A DNA stretch of 64,000 nucleotides from Glaciimonas sp. Lineage in GTDB: Bacteria > Pseudomonadota > Gammaproteobacteria > Burkholderiales > Burkholderiaceae_D. Of the stretch, positions 1 through 8,300 are shown in pieces (the stretch's first letter is position 1; each line of letters opens with the position of its first letter). Below the pieces are notes generated by a model. It made no database searches and was not told where the DNA came from. It saw nothing but the letters and a program-made list of their open reading frames with translations. The stretch lies in contig JABBOY010000008.1 of assembly GCA_012927585.1 (NCBI GenBank), forward strand, positions 1 through 64,000, given 5' to 3'. The position numbers and the translations under genes are program-made.

Positions 1-21
1 GAAAACAGCAAGCAATGTCTA

Positions 22-76
22 AGTAGTGCAGGCCTCCGTGCCTGCATCGGTTGCAGGCACGGAGGCCTGCACTACT
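22..76. repeat. 25-bp perfect inverted repeat (family R1)
   Basis: Arms at 22-46 and 52-76 are exact reverse complements around a 5-base loop, giving a very stable hairpin. A second copy with 23-bp arms and almost the same sequence lies at 24385-24434, so this is a dispersed family rather than a local terminator. No T-run follows. Confidence 0.9.
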
Positions 77-105
77 GGCAAACAACTGCAAAAAATGGCG
101 TCATT

Positions 106-155
106 CAGTTTTTTCGTGTCTTTCGTGGATCGAATTTTTTGTGCGTAACGTCAGT
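106..155 (+). repeat. Dispersed repeat R4 (TTTCGTGTCTTTCGTGG block)
   Basis: This AT-rich stretch contains TTTCGTGTCTTTCGTGG followed by GTGCGTAAC and GTTAA. The same order of blocks occurs in reverse orientation at 21956-22018, and the core occurs again at 22064-22083. It is intergenic and its function is unknown. Confidence 0.65.
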
Positions 156-164
156 TAAATATAT

Positions 165-226
165 GGAGTATATAAAAAAATATGCCATTCTCCGCATATA
201 AAACAGGCGGTATATAAAAATACCAA
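165..226 (+). repeat. 62-bp AT-rich dispersed element, copy a
   Basis: GGAGTAT at 165 is followed 27 bases later by CCGCATATA at 192, the same spacing as in the other six copies. The right end is degenerate (ATAC followed by CAA instead of TCC). It lies just beyond the 3' end of sseA. Confidence 0.75.
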
Positions 227-237
227 TAACAGTATGT

Positions 238-1113
238 TTATCCGCCAGTCGCCACCGGGCGCGCCGGGTCGGCGCACCATTCGCTCCAGGAGCCGGGATA
301 TAGCGCTGCGCCCGGTAGCCCGGCCACTTCCATTGCCAGCAGGTTGTGGCAAGCGGTGACGCCGGAGCCGCATTGGACGATGGTCGCTTGCGGGGTGTCG
401 ATCAGGGCGGCGAATTCGGTTTGCAATAGGGCGGCCGGTTTGAAGCGGCCGTCGGCTTGCAGGTTGTCCTTGAAGAAGCGATTTTTGGCGCCGGGAATAT
501 GGCCGCCGACCGCGTCCAGGGTTTCGTTTTCGCCCCGAAAGCGGTCCGGCGAGCGCGCATCCAGCATCGTGCGTGCAGGGTTGGTCAGATTGGTCAGTAC
601 GGCGGCAACATCTACGCTGGCGGTCAGCGCGGCGCGGGCTGTGAGCGTGCCGCGCCGCAGCGCTGGCGCAGCAGTGGTCAGCAGTTTGCCGGCCTGTTGC
701 CAAGCCGGCAGGCCGCCGTCGAGCACTGCGACCGCGTCGTGCCCGACCCAGCGCAGCATCCACCATAGCCGCGCCGCGAACATGCCGCCGCTGGCGTCGT
801 TGGCGACTACTTGCGTGTCATTATCAATGCCCCAGTGGCGTAGCGTTTCCACGAATACGTCGCGCTCGGGCAAAGGGTGGCGGCCGCGGAATGGACCATC
901 GTGTCCATCATGGCCGGTCTTGCGGCCGGCCAGATCGCTGTCGAGGTGCGCGAACTGCGCCTGCGGCAGATGGCCGGCGGCATAGGCGTTGCGCCCGGCC
1001 TCGGGATTGGCGAGGTCGTGGCTGCAATCCAGTATGACCCAGCCGTTGTCGGGCAAGTGTTGCGCCAGTTCGGCGGCGCTGATCAGGGTGGTGAATGCGG
1101 TAGTAAATGACAT
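238..1113 (-). CDS. sseA: 3-mercaptopyruvate sulfurtransferase (tandem rhodanese)
   Basis: Transfers sulfur from 3-mercaptopyruvate (or thiosulfate) to thiol acceptors or cyanide in the cytoplasm. The 291-residue protein has the usual two rhodanese domains: an inactive N-terminal one and a C-terminal catalytic one with Cys near residue 248 in the loop CGSGVTA. That loop is the mercaptopyruvate type rather than the CRKGVTA loop of thiosulfate-specific rhodaneses. I chose the ATG at 1113 because CAGGAG lies 7 bases upstream; the frame is open 36 codons further, but that extension is arginine- and glutamine-rich and unlike the family. It is monocistronic, followed on its 3' side by dispersed repeats. 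Confidence 0.9.
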   Translation of the reverse strand: MSFTTAFTTLISAAELAQHLPDNGWVILDCSHDLANPEAGRNAYAAGHLPQAQFAHLDSDLAGRKTGHDGHDGPFRGRHPLPERDVFVETLRHWGIDNDTQVVANDASGGMFAARLWWMLRWVGHDAVAVLDGGLPAWQQAGKLLTTAAPALRRGTLTARAALTASVDVAAVLTNLTNPARTMLDARSPDRFRGENETLDAVGGHIPGAKNRFFKDNLQADGRFKPAALLQTEFAALIDTPQATIVQCGSGVTACHNLLAMEVAGLPGAALYPGSWSEWCADPARPVATGG

Positions 1114-1470
1114 TAAGCGCTCCTGGAGTTGATAGTTTCGTTGCTGGTTTTCGGGTCGTTCGTAATGGTTTCGGCGACCGCAATCAATGCTGCATTGCGA
1201 GCATTGCAATAAGTGGCGCACAGCATCCAGAGTGATTGCATAAATTAAGGTCGGGAAAAGAGTGTGAGGCGAGAATCAAGCGAGATTTTGGCAAGAATCT
1301 GCTGCGCACATCGCAAAGACGATAGTGTAGCCGAGCTGGGCTGGTTGAGAAATTTTACAAATGGTGCGGGTTTGTTGTCAGGAAGCCGGCATCGCAGCAC
1401 GCATCACCGGTTGTCGGAAAACTCATTATATTGAATTGATTTCAATTCATATTTGAACTAATATTGAGTC
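1114..1470. other. Divergent intergenic region sseA / toxin-antitoxin
   Basis: This 357-base spacer holds the sseA ribosome-binding site at its left edge and the palindromic operator of the toxin-antitoxin operon at its right edge. No further gene or RNA is visible between them. Confidence 0.6.
1432..1449 (+). promoter_or_regulatory. Palindromic operator of the toxin-antitoxin operon
   Basis: TGAATTGA and TCAATTCA form a perfect 8+8 palindrome around TT, 21 bases before the toxin start codon. Toxin-antitoxin operons are normally autorepressed by the antitoxin-toxin complex at such sites. The palindrome is seen directly; the operator role is inferred. Confidence 0.6.
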
Positions 1471-1791
1471 ATGCAGCCTAATTACAAACGACCCTTTAGC
1501 CAGTATGTCAAAAAAGCGCATAAACCGTTGCAGCTCGCGATTGAAGATGCGGTCGAGGACATATGCGCCAATCCAGACATAGGAGATGCAAAAAGTGGCG
1601 ATCTGGCGGGAATTAGGGTCTATAAGTTTGCATTCAATCGGCAAGAGTATCTGTTGGCTTATCGGCCGCCAACAGATGAACAACGCCACCAGGATGTAAA
1701 GGTTGAATTACTGATGATCGATTTTTACCATTTGGGTGCGCATGAGAATTTTTACGATGACCTCAAGCGGTATGTGAAGTCGGAAGGATAG
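1471..1791 (+). CDS. RelE/ParE-superfamily toxin
   Basis: A 106-residue basic protein. The core RVYKF...EYLLAYR and the C-terminal block LGAHENFYDDLKR are typical of a RelE/ParE-fold toxin subgroup common in proteobacteria. Members are usually ribosome-dependent mRNA endonucleases, less often gyrase inhibitors, and I cannot tell which from sequence. It is the first gene of a two-gene operon, 4 bases before the putative antitoxin; the toxin-first order is that of higBA-type loci. The Shine-Dalgarno site is weak, which would keep toxin synthesis low. Confidence 0.8.
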   Translation: MQPNYKRPFSQYVKKAHKPLQLAIEDAVEDICANPDIGDAKSGDLAGIRVYKFAFNRQEYLLAYRPPTDEQRHQDVKVELLMIDFYHLGAHENFYDDLKRYVKSEG

Positions 1792-1795
1792 CAAG

Positions 1796-2137
1796 ATGAG
1801 TACGATGACAGCCGAAGAACTTTTCCAAGATTTAAAAACGATGCCTGTGAATGAGCGCGTCCGCTTTTTTACGCTGTTGGCCATCGATGGATTTCGTGAT
1901 CAAAATTTGAACCACGAGCAAGTGTTTGGTCACCTGGTTAGTGATGAATTTACCGCTCAGGAAGCTGCCGAATATCTGGAAATTTCCATGTCCACATTCC
2001 GGCGGTATGTACATGATGGCAAGGTCAATCCAAGTAGCGCGCTAGGCCGCAATCAACTGTTTTCTACGCGTGATCTGAAAACATTTAAACGTGCGCTTAA
2101 GGACGTGACGCGCAGGTCTGGCCGTGTGGCGAGATAG
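1796..2137 (+). CDS. HTH-domain antitoxin
   Basis: A 113-residue protein that would neutralise the upstream toxin and repress the operon. The centre (about residues 50-85) contains EAAEYLEISMSTFRRYV, a helix-turn-helix of the excisionase/MerR-like type. The preceding helical segment and the basic tail are candidates for toxin contact. It starts 4 bases after the toxin stop codon. A stand-alone excisionase-like regulator is the alternative, but the coupling to a RelE-type gene argues for an antitoxin. Confidence 0.75.
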   Translation: MSTMTAEELFQDLKTMPVNERVRFFTLLAIDGFRDQNLNHEQVFGHLVSDEFTAQEAAEYLEISMSTFRRYVHDGKVNPSSALGRNQLFSTRDLKTFKRALKDVTRRSGRVAR

Positions 2138-2150
2138 ACGATATTAGCCA

Positions 2151-2262
2151 GTAGAGGCGGGTTCCAAACCCGCTTCTACGAGAGTATGGTTGGCACTGCA
2201 TTTGCGAAGTTGGGCACGTAGACAGCCAGGTAGGGTGGGTGAAACCCGCGTTGCGGGTTTGT
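2151..2262. repeat. Pair of GC-rich hairpins (family R2)
   Basis: Two hairpins follow the antitoxin gene. The first (2151-2179) has 13-base arms with one G-U pair around CCA. The second (about 2230-2262) contains GTAGGGTGGGTGAAACCCGC. Related GTAGGGCGGGTG(A/C)AACCCGC units occur at 21848, 24196 and 52562, so these belong to a dispersed palindromic family. Confidence 0.75.
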
Positions 2263-2399
2263 TTCGCGTTACGTTACTGCGGGCTGTCCCCGCCTTGCCA
2301 AGCCATTTATAAAATTGATATTGCGTCAATTTTGTCCAGTCCCGTTTCAAGGGGAAAAGGCGCATTAACACATACGCTGAAACAGCCCCGTATCCAGCA

Positions 2400-3059
2400 T
2401 CATGCAAACATAAACCACCACAATCCCGCCAGTAAACCCAGCAAAACCAGCGCCAAGATAGGTTTGCCTGCGCGAATTTCTTCACCTGCGGCAACGATTT
2501 TTTTACCGGTCAGCATGGCGCGCGCCAGATTTTCCTTGTGTGCCAGCGAAGTCAGTACTACGGCCACGATATGGATTACGACGATCGCCATTAACAGATT
2601 TGCCAATGTTGAATGGACATCAGAAAGCCAGTCACCGCCAATTTCCGCATAACTGGCGTAACCGCTGGCGACCAACAGCAGGGTCAGAGCCATAATCGCC
2701 AGAATCGCCAGTGCACCGGCTGGATTGTGCCCAACATAATGCGCCGGACGGAACTGTAGCCAGGAACGAAAATACGCAAGCACTGCGGTCGGCCCGCCGA
2801 CAAACTGGCTAAAGCGGGCGTAGCGCGTGCCTACCACGCCCCAGATCAGGCGAAACGCAATCAGCAACGCCATCGAATAGCCGAAGCTGAGATGCCAGAG
2901 CTGCCAGTACTCACTTTCCGAGGTCAGCCATGCGCCTAGAAAGGATAGCGCGAGCGACCAATGGAAGACACGGGTCGGCAAGTCCCAAACTAAAGCAGGT
3001 TTTTGCGTTTTTATTTCAGAATCCTGATTCAGTGCCAGGTTGGATGGTTGCGTTTTCAT
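2400..3059 (-). CDS. Membrane cytochrome b561-type subunit
   Basis: A 219-residue membrane protein of the cytochrome b561 / hydrogenase-type cytochrome b family. It would carry electrons between the quinone pool and its partner c-type cytochromes. It has about four hydrophobic helices, with histidines in the expected places for two b hemes (FHWS near residue 33, LWHLSFGY, and HSTLANLL...VVIHIV in the last pair). The family is 180-220 residues long. Its start overlaps the stop of the diheme cytochrome gene by 4 bases (ATGA), implying translational coupling. With the two upstream cytochromes it forms the cyt b-DHC-SHP module known from Rhodobacter and Shewanella. Confidence 0.88.
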   Translation of the reverse strand: MKTQPSNLALNQDSEIKTQKPALVWDLPTRVFHWSLALSFLGAWLTSESEYWQLWHLSFGYSMALLIAFRLIWGVVGTRYARFSQFVGGPTAVLAYFRSWLQFRPAHYVGHNPAGALAILAIMALTLLLVASGYASYAEIGGDWLSDVHSTLANLLMAIVVIHIVAVVLTSLAHKENLARAMLTGKKIVAAGEEIRAGKPILALVLLGLLAGLWWFMFA

Positions 3060-3523
3060 TTTGGAACCCTGACGTTGTCTTCATCAAAATCGCCTTGGGC
3101 CGCCTGTTTATGGCAAGCTGAGCAGTTGGCGCGGCTCTTGATCGCGGTGCGCAGCCAAACGTCCTTGCGGACTTCGCGATGTTTGCGGGCAAACCAGGCA
3201 CTGCTGCTGATGCGGTAGTCGGGCGACACCTCGGAAAATTTGCGCGAGCCGGACGAATACTTGTCCAGCCAGGCGGAAATCTCGGTCACCGACTGCGCAT
3301 CGATGCTGGCATCTGTCCCGTAATGTTTGTCCAGCGAGTGCATGATGCCCAGCCATGATTTCGACGGCAGCAAGCCCGGCGCATACGGGATATGGCAACT
3401 GGCGCATTCGGCCGTATACGATTTTGGCATGGTGTTGGGCATGCCGACGCTTTCGGCCAGCGCGTGGGCGGATAGCAGCGCGGCACAACTGCCGGTGATG
3501 ATCAGACGGGTGATTTTATGCAT
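3056..3523 (-). CDS. dhc: Diheme cytochrome c (DHC type)
   Basis: A 155-residue periplasmic electron-transfer protein. A signal peptide covers about residues 1-23 (cleavage after ALA). Two heme-binding sites are visible: CASCH at residues 40-44 and CSACH at 134-138. That spacing and the size match the DHC family that reduces SHP. It lies between the SHP gene upstream (33 bases) and the cytochrome b gene downstream (4-base overlap), so the three are one operon. Physiological role is uncertain; oxygen or nitric-oxide related chemistry has been proposed for the SHP partner. Confidence 0.85.
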   Translation of the reverse strand: MHKITRLIITGSCAALLSAHALAESVGMPNTMPKSYTAECASCHIPYAPGLLPSKSWLGIMHSLDKHYGTDASIDAQSVTEISAWLDKYSSGSRKFSEVSPDYRISSSAWFARKHREVRKDVWLRTAIKSRANCSACHKQAAQGDFDEDNVRVPK

Positions 3524-3556
3524 GATAGTGTCCTTGCTAGTTGTTTATTAAATGGC

Positions 3557-3934
3557 CTATTTGATGGTGAGCAGCCAGGCGATGATGTCAACTTTTTCCT
3601 GCGAGGTGCATTCCCTGGCCAGCACGTCTTTGCAATTGCGCTTGAACCATTTTTCAGATTTGGCGGCGTCGGTGAAGCGTTTTTCGTTCACCGCCGGCGC
3701 CATCGGCAGGATACTTTTGCCGGTCACAATGTGCTGGGTGGTTTTATTCGGGACATCGCTATGGCAACTGGCGCAACTCCATTCGCGCCCGTGTTTGGTG
3801 GTGAAAAATTGCTGGCCGCGCTGCGCCGAGGGCTTGCCAGGAGCTGCTTCATACGGCTGCATCATCTCTTGAGGGGTGGCTGCCCAAGCAGGCGTGCCGA
3901 GCATCATCGCCATCAGTAACAGGGTTTTTTGCAC
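3557..3934 (-). CDS. SHP-type monoheme cytochrome c (DUF1924)
   Basis: A 125-residue exported cytochrome resembling Sphaeroides heme protein, a high-spin c-type cytochrome that can bind oxygen or NO. The signal peptide ends near PAWA (residue 18), and the single heme motif CASCH is at residues 54-58. Two further cysteines (NCKDVLAREC) could form the disulfide seen in this family. I chose the GTG at 3934 because GGAG sits 6 bases upstream and it begins exactly at the signal peptide; the longer open frame adds an unlikely arginine-rich extension. First gene of the SHP-DHC-cytochrome b operon, divergent from a two-component system. Confidence 0.85.
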   Translation of the reverse strand: MQKTLLLMAMMLGTPAWAATPQEMMQPYEAAPGKPSAQRGQQFFTTKHGREWSCASCHSDVPNKTTQHIVTGKSILPMAPAVNEKRFTDAAKSEKWFKRNCKDVLARECTSQEKVDIIAWLLTIK

Positions 3935-4068
3935 TTTGTTCTCCAAATTAAATGGCGGCCGGCGACGAGGTGTGCAAGCCATGACTGAATGCTAATCACC
4001 TGTTGCTGAACCGGCGCTTATCGCTTCGTTCAGTTGCAGTTCATGTTGGCGTTGCCATGCTTGGGTAT

Positions 4069-4389
4069 ATGAAAATATTGCGTTTGCTCTTATTGAGTGT
4101 TTTGCTCGCGTTCGCCTCCGGCGGCCTGCATGCCGACGATGACGACCAACACGATCGTGCCCGCGCCGCCATGGCAGCCGGGCAGATTAAACCTTTGGTC
4201 GAAATTCTGGACCAGGTTGAGCAGCGTTATATGGGTCGAGTGGTCAAGACCGAGCTGGAGCGCTATGATGGAATCTGGATCTACGAACTCAAATTGCTGC
4301 CCGCAAACGGCCGCGTCTACAAACTAAAAATCAATGCGCAAACGGGCCGCATCATCGGCTCCAAGGGCCAGGTACAGGAGAAGCGCTGA
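4069..4389 (+). CDS. Exported PepSY-domain protein
   Basis: A 106-residue protein with a signal peptide (about residues 1-22, then an aspartate-rich DDDDQHD stretch) followed by one PepSY-like fold (VVKTELERYDGIWIYELKLL...YKLKINAQTGRII). PepSY proteins next to histidine kinases are thought to modulate sensing or bind redox or metal cues; that role is inferred. The ATG at 4069 is preferred over an upstream one at 4003 because it starts directly at the signal peptide. The stop overlaps the response regulator start by one base (TGATG). Confidence 0.8.
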   Translation: MKILRLLLLSVLLAFASGGLHADDDDQHDRARAAMAAGQIKPLVEILDQVEQRYMGRVVKTELERYDGIWIYELKLLPANGRVYKLKINAQTGRIIGSKGQVQEKR

Positions 4390-5063
4390 TGCGGGTGCTG
4401 ATAGTGGAAGACAATATTGAAATCGCCCGGCAAATTCAGGCCGTTCTGCTGGAACACGGCTATGTGGTCGATCTGGCGCAGGATGGGCGCGAAGGTAAAT
4501 TTCTGGGTGAGTCGGAACCTTATGACGCCGTAATTTTGGATCTGGGCTTGCCGCAACTTGATGGCTTGTCCGTGCTGCGCCAGTGGCGCCAGGATGGACA
4601 CACAATGCCGGTTTTGATCTTGACCGCGCGCGACGCCTGGACCGACAAGGTCGATGGCTTGAATGCCGGTGCCGACGATTATCTGGTGAAACCGTTTGTG
4701 ATGGCCGAGCTGCTGGCGCGCATCAATGCGCTGGTGCGACGCACCCAAGGCCGCGCTAGCGCGACGATTGTGGTCGGCGATATGCAGTTGGATACCGTCA
4801 CGCAAAGCGTCAGCCTGGCCGGTTCGCCGGTGCGTCTGACCGCGATGGAATATGGCTTGCTCGCTTATCTGGCGCATCATGCCGGCCGTCCGGTCTCGAA
4901 AACCGAACTGACCGAGCATCTGTACGACCAGGATTTCGACCGCGACAGCAATACCCTGGAAGTGCTGGTGGCACGCTTACGTAAAAAGCTTGGAGACGAC
5001 AAGATCGAAACCCTGCGCGGCCAGGGTTACCGGCTGGTGCTGCCCATCCCTAATGTCGCCTAG
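4389..5063 (+). CDS. OmpR/QseB-family response regulator
   Basis: A 224-residue two-domain regulator. The receiver domain (1-115) has the acidic pocket EDN at 7-9, phospho-acceptor Asp51 (ILDLGLP) and the conserved Lys in YLVKPF. The C-terminal winged helix (about 125-220) ends in the usual RGQGYRLV strand. It is coupled to the PepSY gene by a one-base overlap and is followed 25 bases later by its kinase. The divergent cytochrome operon is the most likely target, by position only. Similar to QseB/PmrA/TctD-type regulators. Confidence 0.92.
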   Translation: MRVLIVEDNIEIARQIQAVLLEHGYVVDLAQDGREGKFLGESEPYDAVILDLGLPQLDGLSVLRQWRQDGHTMPVLILTARDAWTDKVDGLNAGADDYLVKPFVMAELLARINALVRRTQGRASATIVVGDMQLDTVTQSVSLAGSPVRLTAMEYGLLAYLAHHAGRPVSKTELTEHLYDQDFDRDSNTLEVLVARLRKKLGDDKIETLRGQGYRLVLPIPNVA

Positions 5064-5088
5064 TGTCGTTTAGCGCGCCGGTATTGCC

Positions 5089-6465
5089 ATGAAATCCATC
5101 ACACTGCGCCTTGCCATTCTGTCCGCGCTCTGGGTGGTGCTGGGCTTGACGGTGGTCGGTGTATACGTGAACCAGGCCACTACGCTCCAGTTGCAGAACG
5201 CCGCCGACGCCAGAATATCCGCCCTGCATGACGCGGTCACTGCGAATATCGAGTTCGATGCGCGCGGCTTGATCCAGTTGCCGCACAGCTTGCCCACGCC
5301 CGAGTTCGACCAGCCGCTGTCCGGTGTTTATTGGCAAATCACTGCAGAAGGCAATTTGCTGCGTTCCAAATCCTTGTGGGACGAAATTCTGCCGTCGCCC
5401 CAGTCCAGCAATAACAACAACGCGAACAATAGCGGCTCGCAGTGGAGCACCATCAAAGGCCCGCGCAATGAAGATGTGCGGCTGCTGTCCCGTGCCATCA
5501 CGCTGCCGGATTTCAAGCAAACGGTGTGGGTGCAAGTGGCGGTGGCGCAGGAAAATACCGAGCGCGAAATCGCCAGCCTGCGGCGCAGCCTGTTGTATGG
5601 ACTGACCGCGCTCGGCGCGCTGCTGGTGGCTGGCGTATGCGTGATCGTGATCGCCGGATTGCAGCCTTTGCGTCAGGCCAAAAATGTTCTGCACGCGATA
5701 CGGCGCGGACAGAACGCACGGCTGGCGGAGAATGCGCCGGATGAAATTGCGCCGCTGTTTTCTGAGATCAATGCGCTGGTGGCAGAGAACCATCAAGCCG
5801 TCGAGCGCGCCCGTTGCTACGTCGGCAATCTGGCGCACGCACTGAAGACGCCGCTCACGGTAGTGACCAATGCGCTCGCCAGCAGTACGCCGGATCTGGC
5901 GCTGGCGCAGCAGCAGATCGCGCTACTGAATCGCACGGTGGCTTACCACTTGGCGCGCGCTCGCATCTCAGCCCGTAGCGCCGCGCAAAGCGCGCAGACC
6001 GGCGCCACGCCGCTGACGATTGCGCGTGAAGTTGCGGCCGCCCTGCGCCGGATTGCGCCGCAGATCGAGATTGTGGTTAAAGGCGATCCGATAGCGCAGG
6101 TAGCAATCGATCGCCAGGACTTGATCGAACTACTTGGCAATTTGATGGAAAACGCAATCAAATGGGCGCACTCGCTGTGTCTGGTCGAAATCGGTCTTTG
6201 TCCGCAAGCCGATTCCGATATCGATCCTAAAGCCCGGATCAGCATCAGAATTCAGGATGACGGCCCCGGCATGCCGGACGAAGTCGCCAGCACGCTGGCA
6301 CGGCAGCGCGGCGAACGCCTGGATGAAGCGCAAGTTGGCTTCGGCCTGGGTTTGGCAATCGTGGAAGAAATCGCGTTACTGTATGGCGGCAGTCTTGCAA
6401 TCGTGCCCAAGGGTGCACTGGGCGGGGTGCGAATCGATGTGACGCTGCCGGCGTTCGGCGCTTAA
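5089..6465 (+). CDS. PhoQ/QseC-like sensor histidine kinase
   Basis: A 458-residue inner-membrane kinase for the preceding regulator. The N-terminal transmembrane helix (about 10-28) is followed by a periplasmic sensor of some 140 residues containing an asparagine/serine-rich loop (SSNNNNANNSGS), then a second helix near 170-190. His250 in the H-box NLAHALKTPL is the phosphorylation site; this A-L-K-T-P version is typical of PhoQ-like kinases. The N-box (GNLMENAIKWA) and G-box (DDGPGMP, GFGLGLAIVEEI) are intact. The signal is unknown; the PepSY partner and cytochrome neighbours suggest a redox or metal cue. Confidence 0.9.
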   Translation: MKSITLRLAILSALWVVLGLTVVGVYVNQATTLQLQNAADARISALHDAVTANIEFDARGLIQLPHSLPTPEFDQPLSGVYWQITAEGNLLRSKSLWDEILPSPQSSNNNNANNSGSQWSTIKGPRNEDVRLLSRAITLPDFKQTVWVQVAVAQENTEREIASLRRSLLYGLTALGALLVAGVCVIVIAGLQPLRQAKNVLHAIRRGQNARLAENAPDEIAPLFSEINALVAENHQAVERARCYVGNLAHALKTPLTVVTNALASSTPDLALAQQQIALLNRTVAYHLARARISARSAAQSAQTGATPLTIAREVAAALRRIAPQIEIVVKGDPIAQVAIDRQDLIELLGNLMENAIKWAHSLCLVEIGLCPQADSDIDPKARISIRIQDDGPGMPDEVASTLARQRGERLDEAQVGFGLGLAIVEEIALLYGGSLAIVPKGALGGVRIDVTLPAFGA

Positions 6466-6482
6466 CGATGGGAAAGCGGGTG

Positions 6483-6499
6483 GGTGCGTTATGCGCACC
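6483..6499. other. Short hairpin after the histidine kinase gene
   Basis: GGTGCG and CGCACC pair around TTATG, 18 bases after the kinase stop. No T-run follows, so it is only a weak candidate for transcript-end processing or for a small dispersed palindrome. A second palindrome GGTGCGCACC lies about 40 bases further on. Confidence 0.35.
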
Positions 6500-6737
6500 A
6501 TGCATCGTCAATACAATCATTACGATTGCAGCGGTGCGCACCGACTTGGTCAGCTATGCGGCGCTTACCTGCCGCTGGTCGCGAACCCATCCTGAACGGC
6601 AGTTGGCCGATTCGGCGCACGCGTACTCACGACCCTCACCGGCCCGATGCATTCGTCACGGTCAATGGCAACTTCCGATTGAAATTTGGATCTTGAATTC
6701 TATCCACGCGCCAGGGTATTTTTCAAGAGCGCGAGTC

Positions 6738-8300
6738 TCATGCGTAGTAACTCGTCACATAGTCCTCAAACCGCTCCTGCGGCAGCGATTCCAATCGCTG
6801 CTGCTCGGCCAAGGAGGCTTGAACGCTCTCCTCGAACTTTGCCAATGTAGCCGTGTCCAGAGGCTGGGCCAGCAAGCTCTCGTGGTGTTGCAGGGACTGC
6901 TGCATGGCGTATTTGAAGAAGCCTTTGTGCTCCCTCGCAGCAGCCAGCACCTGGGCCGACGGCGTGGTCTCCGGGTGATCGATTCGGGTGCGCAGGCTGG
7001 CCAGCGTTGTGGCGTAGTTAGTGCCACCGTAGGCCACATCCAGCATCTGGGCAAAAGGCTGCATGTCGTCAAACAGGGCGTGTGCAATGGGTCGGAACGG
7101 TTGTTCGCGGTTGTGCACTAGCAAATTCAGGTCGGGCTGTCGGCCGCGGTTGACGATACGGGTCTTGTTTTCATCGTTCTCACCCTGCTCGCGGGTTGTA
7201 ATGGGCGGACTCTGACGAAAAAGGCACATCAGCAACAGGATGTCGGCAAAGGTACTTTGTTCGGGGAGAATACCGATGTCCACGAACGGGTTCAGGTCAA
7301 ACAGGCGTACCTCCACGTATTCGACACCGTATTTCGTCAAGGCCAGCGCCGGGCGCTCGCCCGCCTTGCCAATGCGCTTGGGCCGAATGCTGGCATAAAA
7401 TTCGTTCTCAATTTGCAGCAGGTTCGCGTTGAGTTGTTTCCAGTGGTCGCCTTCGCGCACGCCCAACTCTTCGTAGAACGGGTCAGGGGTGCGAATTGCA
7501 GTCTCCAGTGCCTGGGTGTACTCAGCCAATGAATTGAAACTGACGTGCAGTTGATCCTGCGCCCGGTTCTGATAGCCCAGATCGCTCATGCGCAGACTGG
7601 TCGCGTAGGGGCGGAACAGGGTGCCTGGCACGAGCTCCTGGAGGTCTGAACTGCGGCCTTGCAAGAATGATTGACAGATCGCGGGCGAGGCGCCGAACAG
7701 GTAGGGAATCAACCAGCCAAAGCGCAGAAAATTGCGAATCAATCCGAAATAACGCTCACTGACAAAGTCCTGCATGCTGCCTGTTACGGCGCAGCCGCTT
7801 TTTAAAATCACCCAGAATTCGTCAGGCAGCGACCAGTTGTAGTGGGCTCCGGCAATTGTTTGCATGTGGCGCCCATAGCGCAGGCCCAGTCCTTCGCGGT
7901 AGGCAGCCTTCATCTTGGCGGAGTTGGAGGTGCCGTAGTTGGCAATGGCGATATCTTTGTCGTCACCTACGACGCAAGGGATCGATCCAGCCCACATGAC
8001 TTCTTCCCGCATTTGCCGGGCCGCGAAGCGGTGAATGTCGCGCAGGAAATCCAGCGGAAACGCCGGGTCTTGTGATGGAGGGGTGATGAACTCCAGCAGC
8101 GCCTCGGCGTAATCGGTGGTAATCCAGGGGTGGGTGAGTTTCGAGCCCAGCGTCAAGGGGTGCGGGGTCCGGGCTAGATGGCCGTTGGCGTCCACGCGCA
8201 AGCATTCGCGCTCGTAGCCTCGGGTGATACCGCGCAAAACCTGCGCATGGTCTGACGAGAAAAACTGCCGAACCGCATCGCAACATGTGAACTTCAACAT
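6738..8300 (-). CDS. gshA: Glutamate-cysteine ligase
   Basis: Catalyses the first, ATP-dependent step of glutathione synthesis, joining glutamate and cysteine. At 520 residues it matches the proteobacterial class 1 enzyme of E. coli (518). It has family blocks throughout: RGYERECLRVDANGHLA near residue 25, TDYAEALLEFITP near 62, ANYGTSNSAKMKAAYREGLGLRYG near 120, and YVEVRLFDLNPF near 325. The start at 8300 begins at the usual position. No gshB is nearby, as usual for this type. It is flanked by long spacers and appears monocistronic. Confidence 0.93.
   Translation of the reverse strand: MLKFTCCDAVRQFFSSDHAQVLRGITRGYERECLRVDANGHLARTPHPLTLGSKLTHPWITTDYAEALLEFITPPSQDPAFPLDFLRDIHRFAARQMREEVMWAGSIPCVVGDDKDIAIANYGTSNSAKMKAAYREGLGLRYGRHMQTIAGAHYNWSLPDEFWVILKSGCAVTGSMQDFVSERYFGLIRNFLRFGWLIPYLFGASPAICQSFLQGRSSDLQELVPGTLFRPYATSLRMSDLGYQNRAQDQLHVSFNSLAEYTQALETAIRTPDPFYEELGVREGDHWKQLNANLLQIENEFYASIRPKRIGKAGERPALALTKYGVEYVEVRLFDLNPFVDIGILPEQSTFADILLLMCLFRQSPPITTREQGENDENKTRIVNRGRQPDLNLLVHNREQPFRPIAHALFDDMQPFAQMLDVAYGGTNYATTLASLRTRIDHPETTPSAQVLAAAREHKGFFKYAMQQSLQHHESLLAQPLDTATLAKFEESVQASLAEQQRLESLPQERFEDYVTSYYA

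Noticed and set aside
155-766. 203-codon frame on the minus strand over sseA
   Set aside because: Arginine-rich shadow in another frame of sseA; its end merely reads through the dispersed element.
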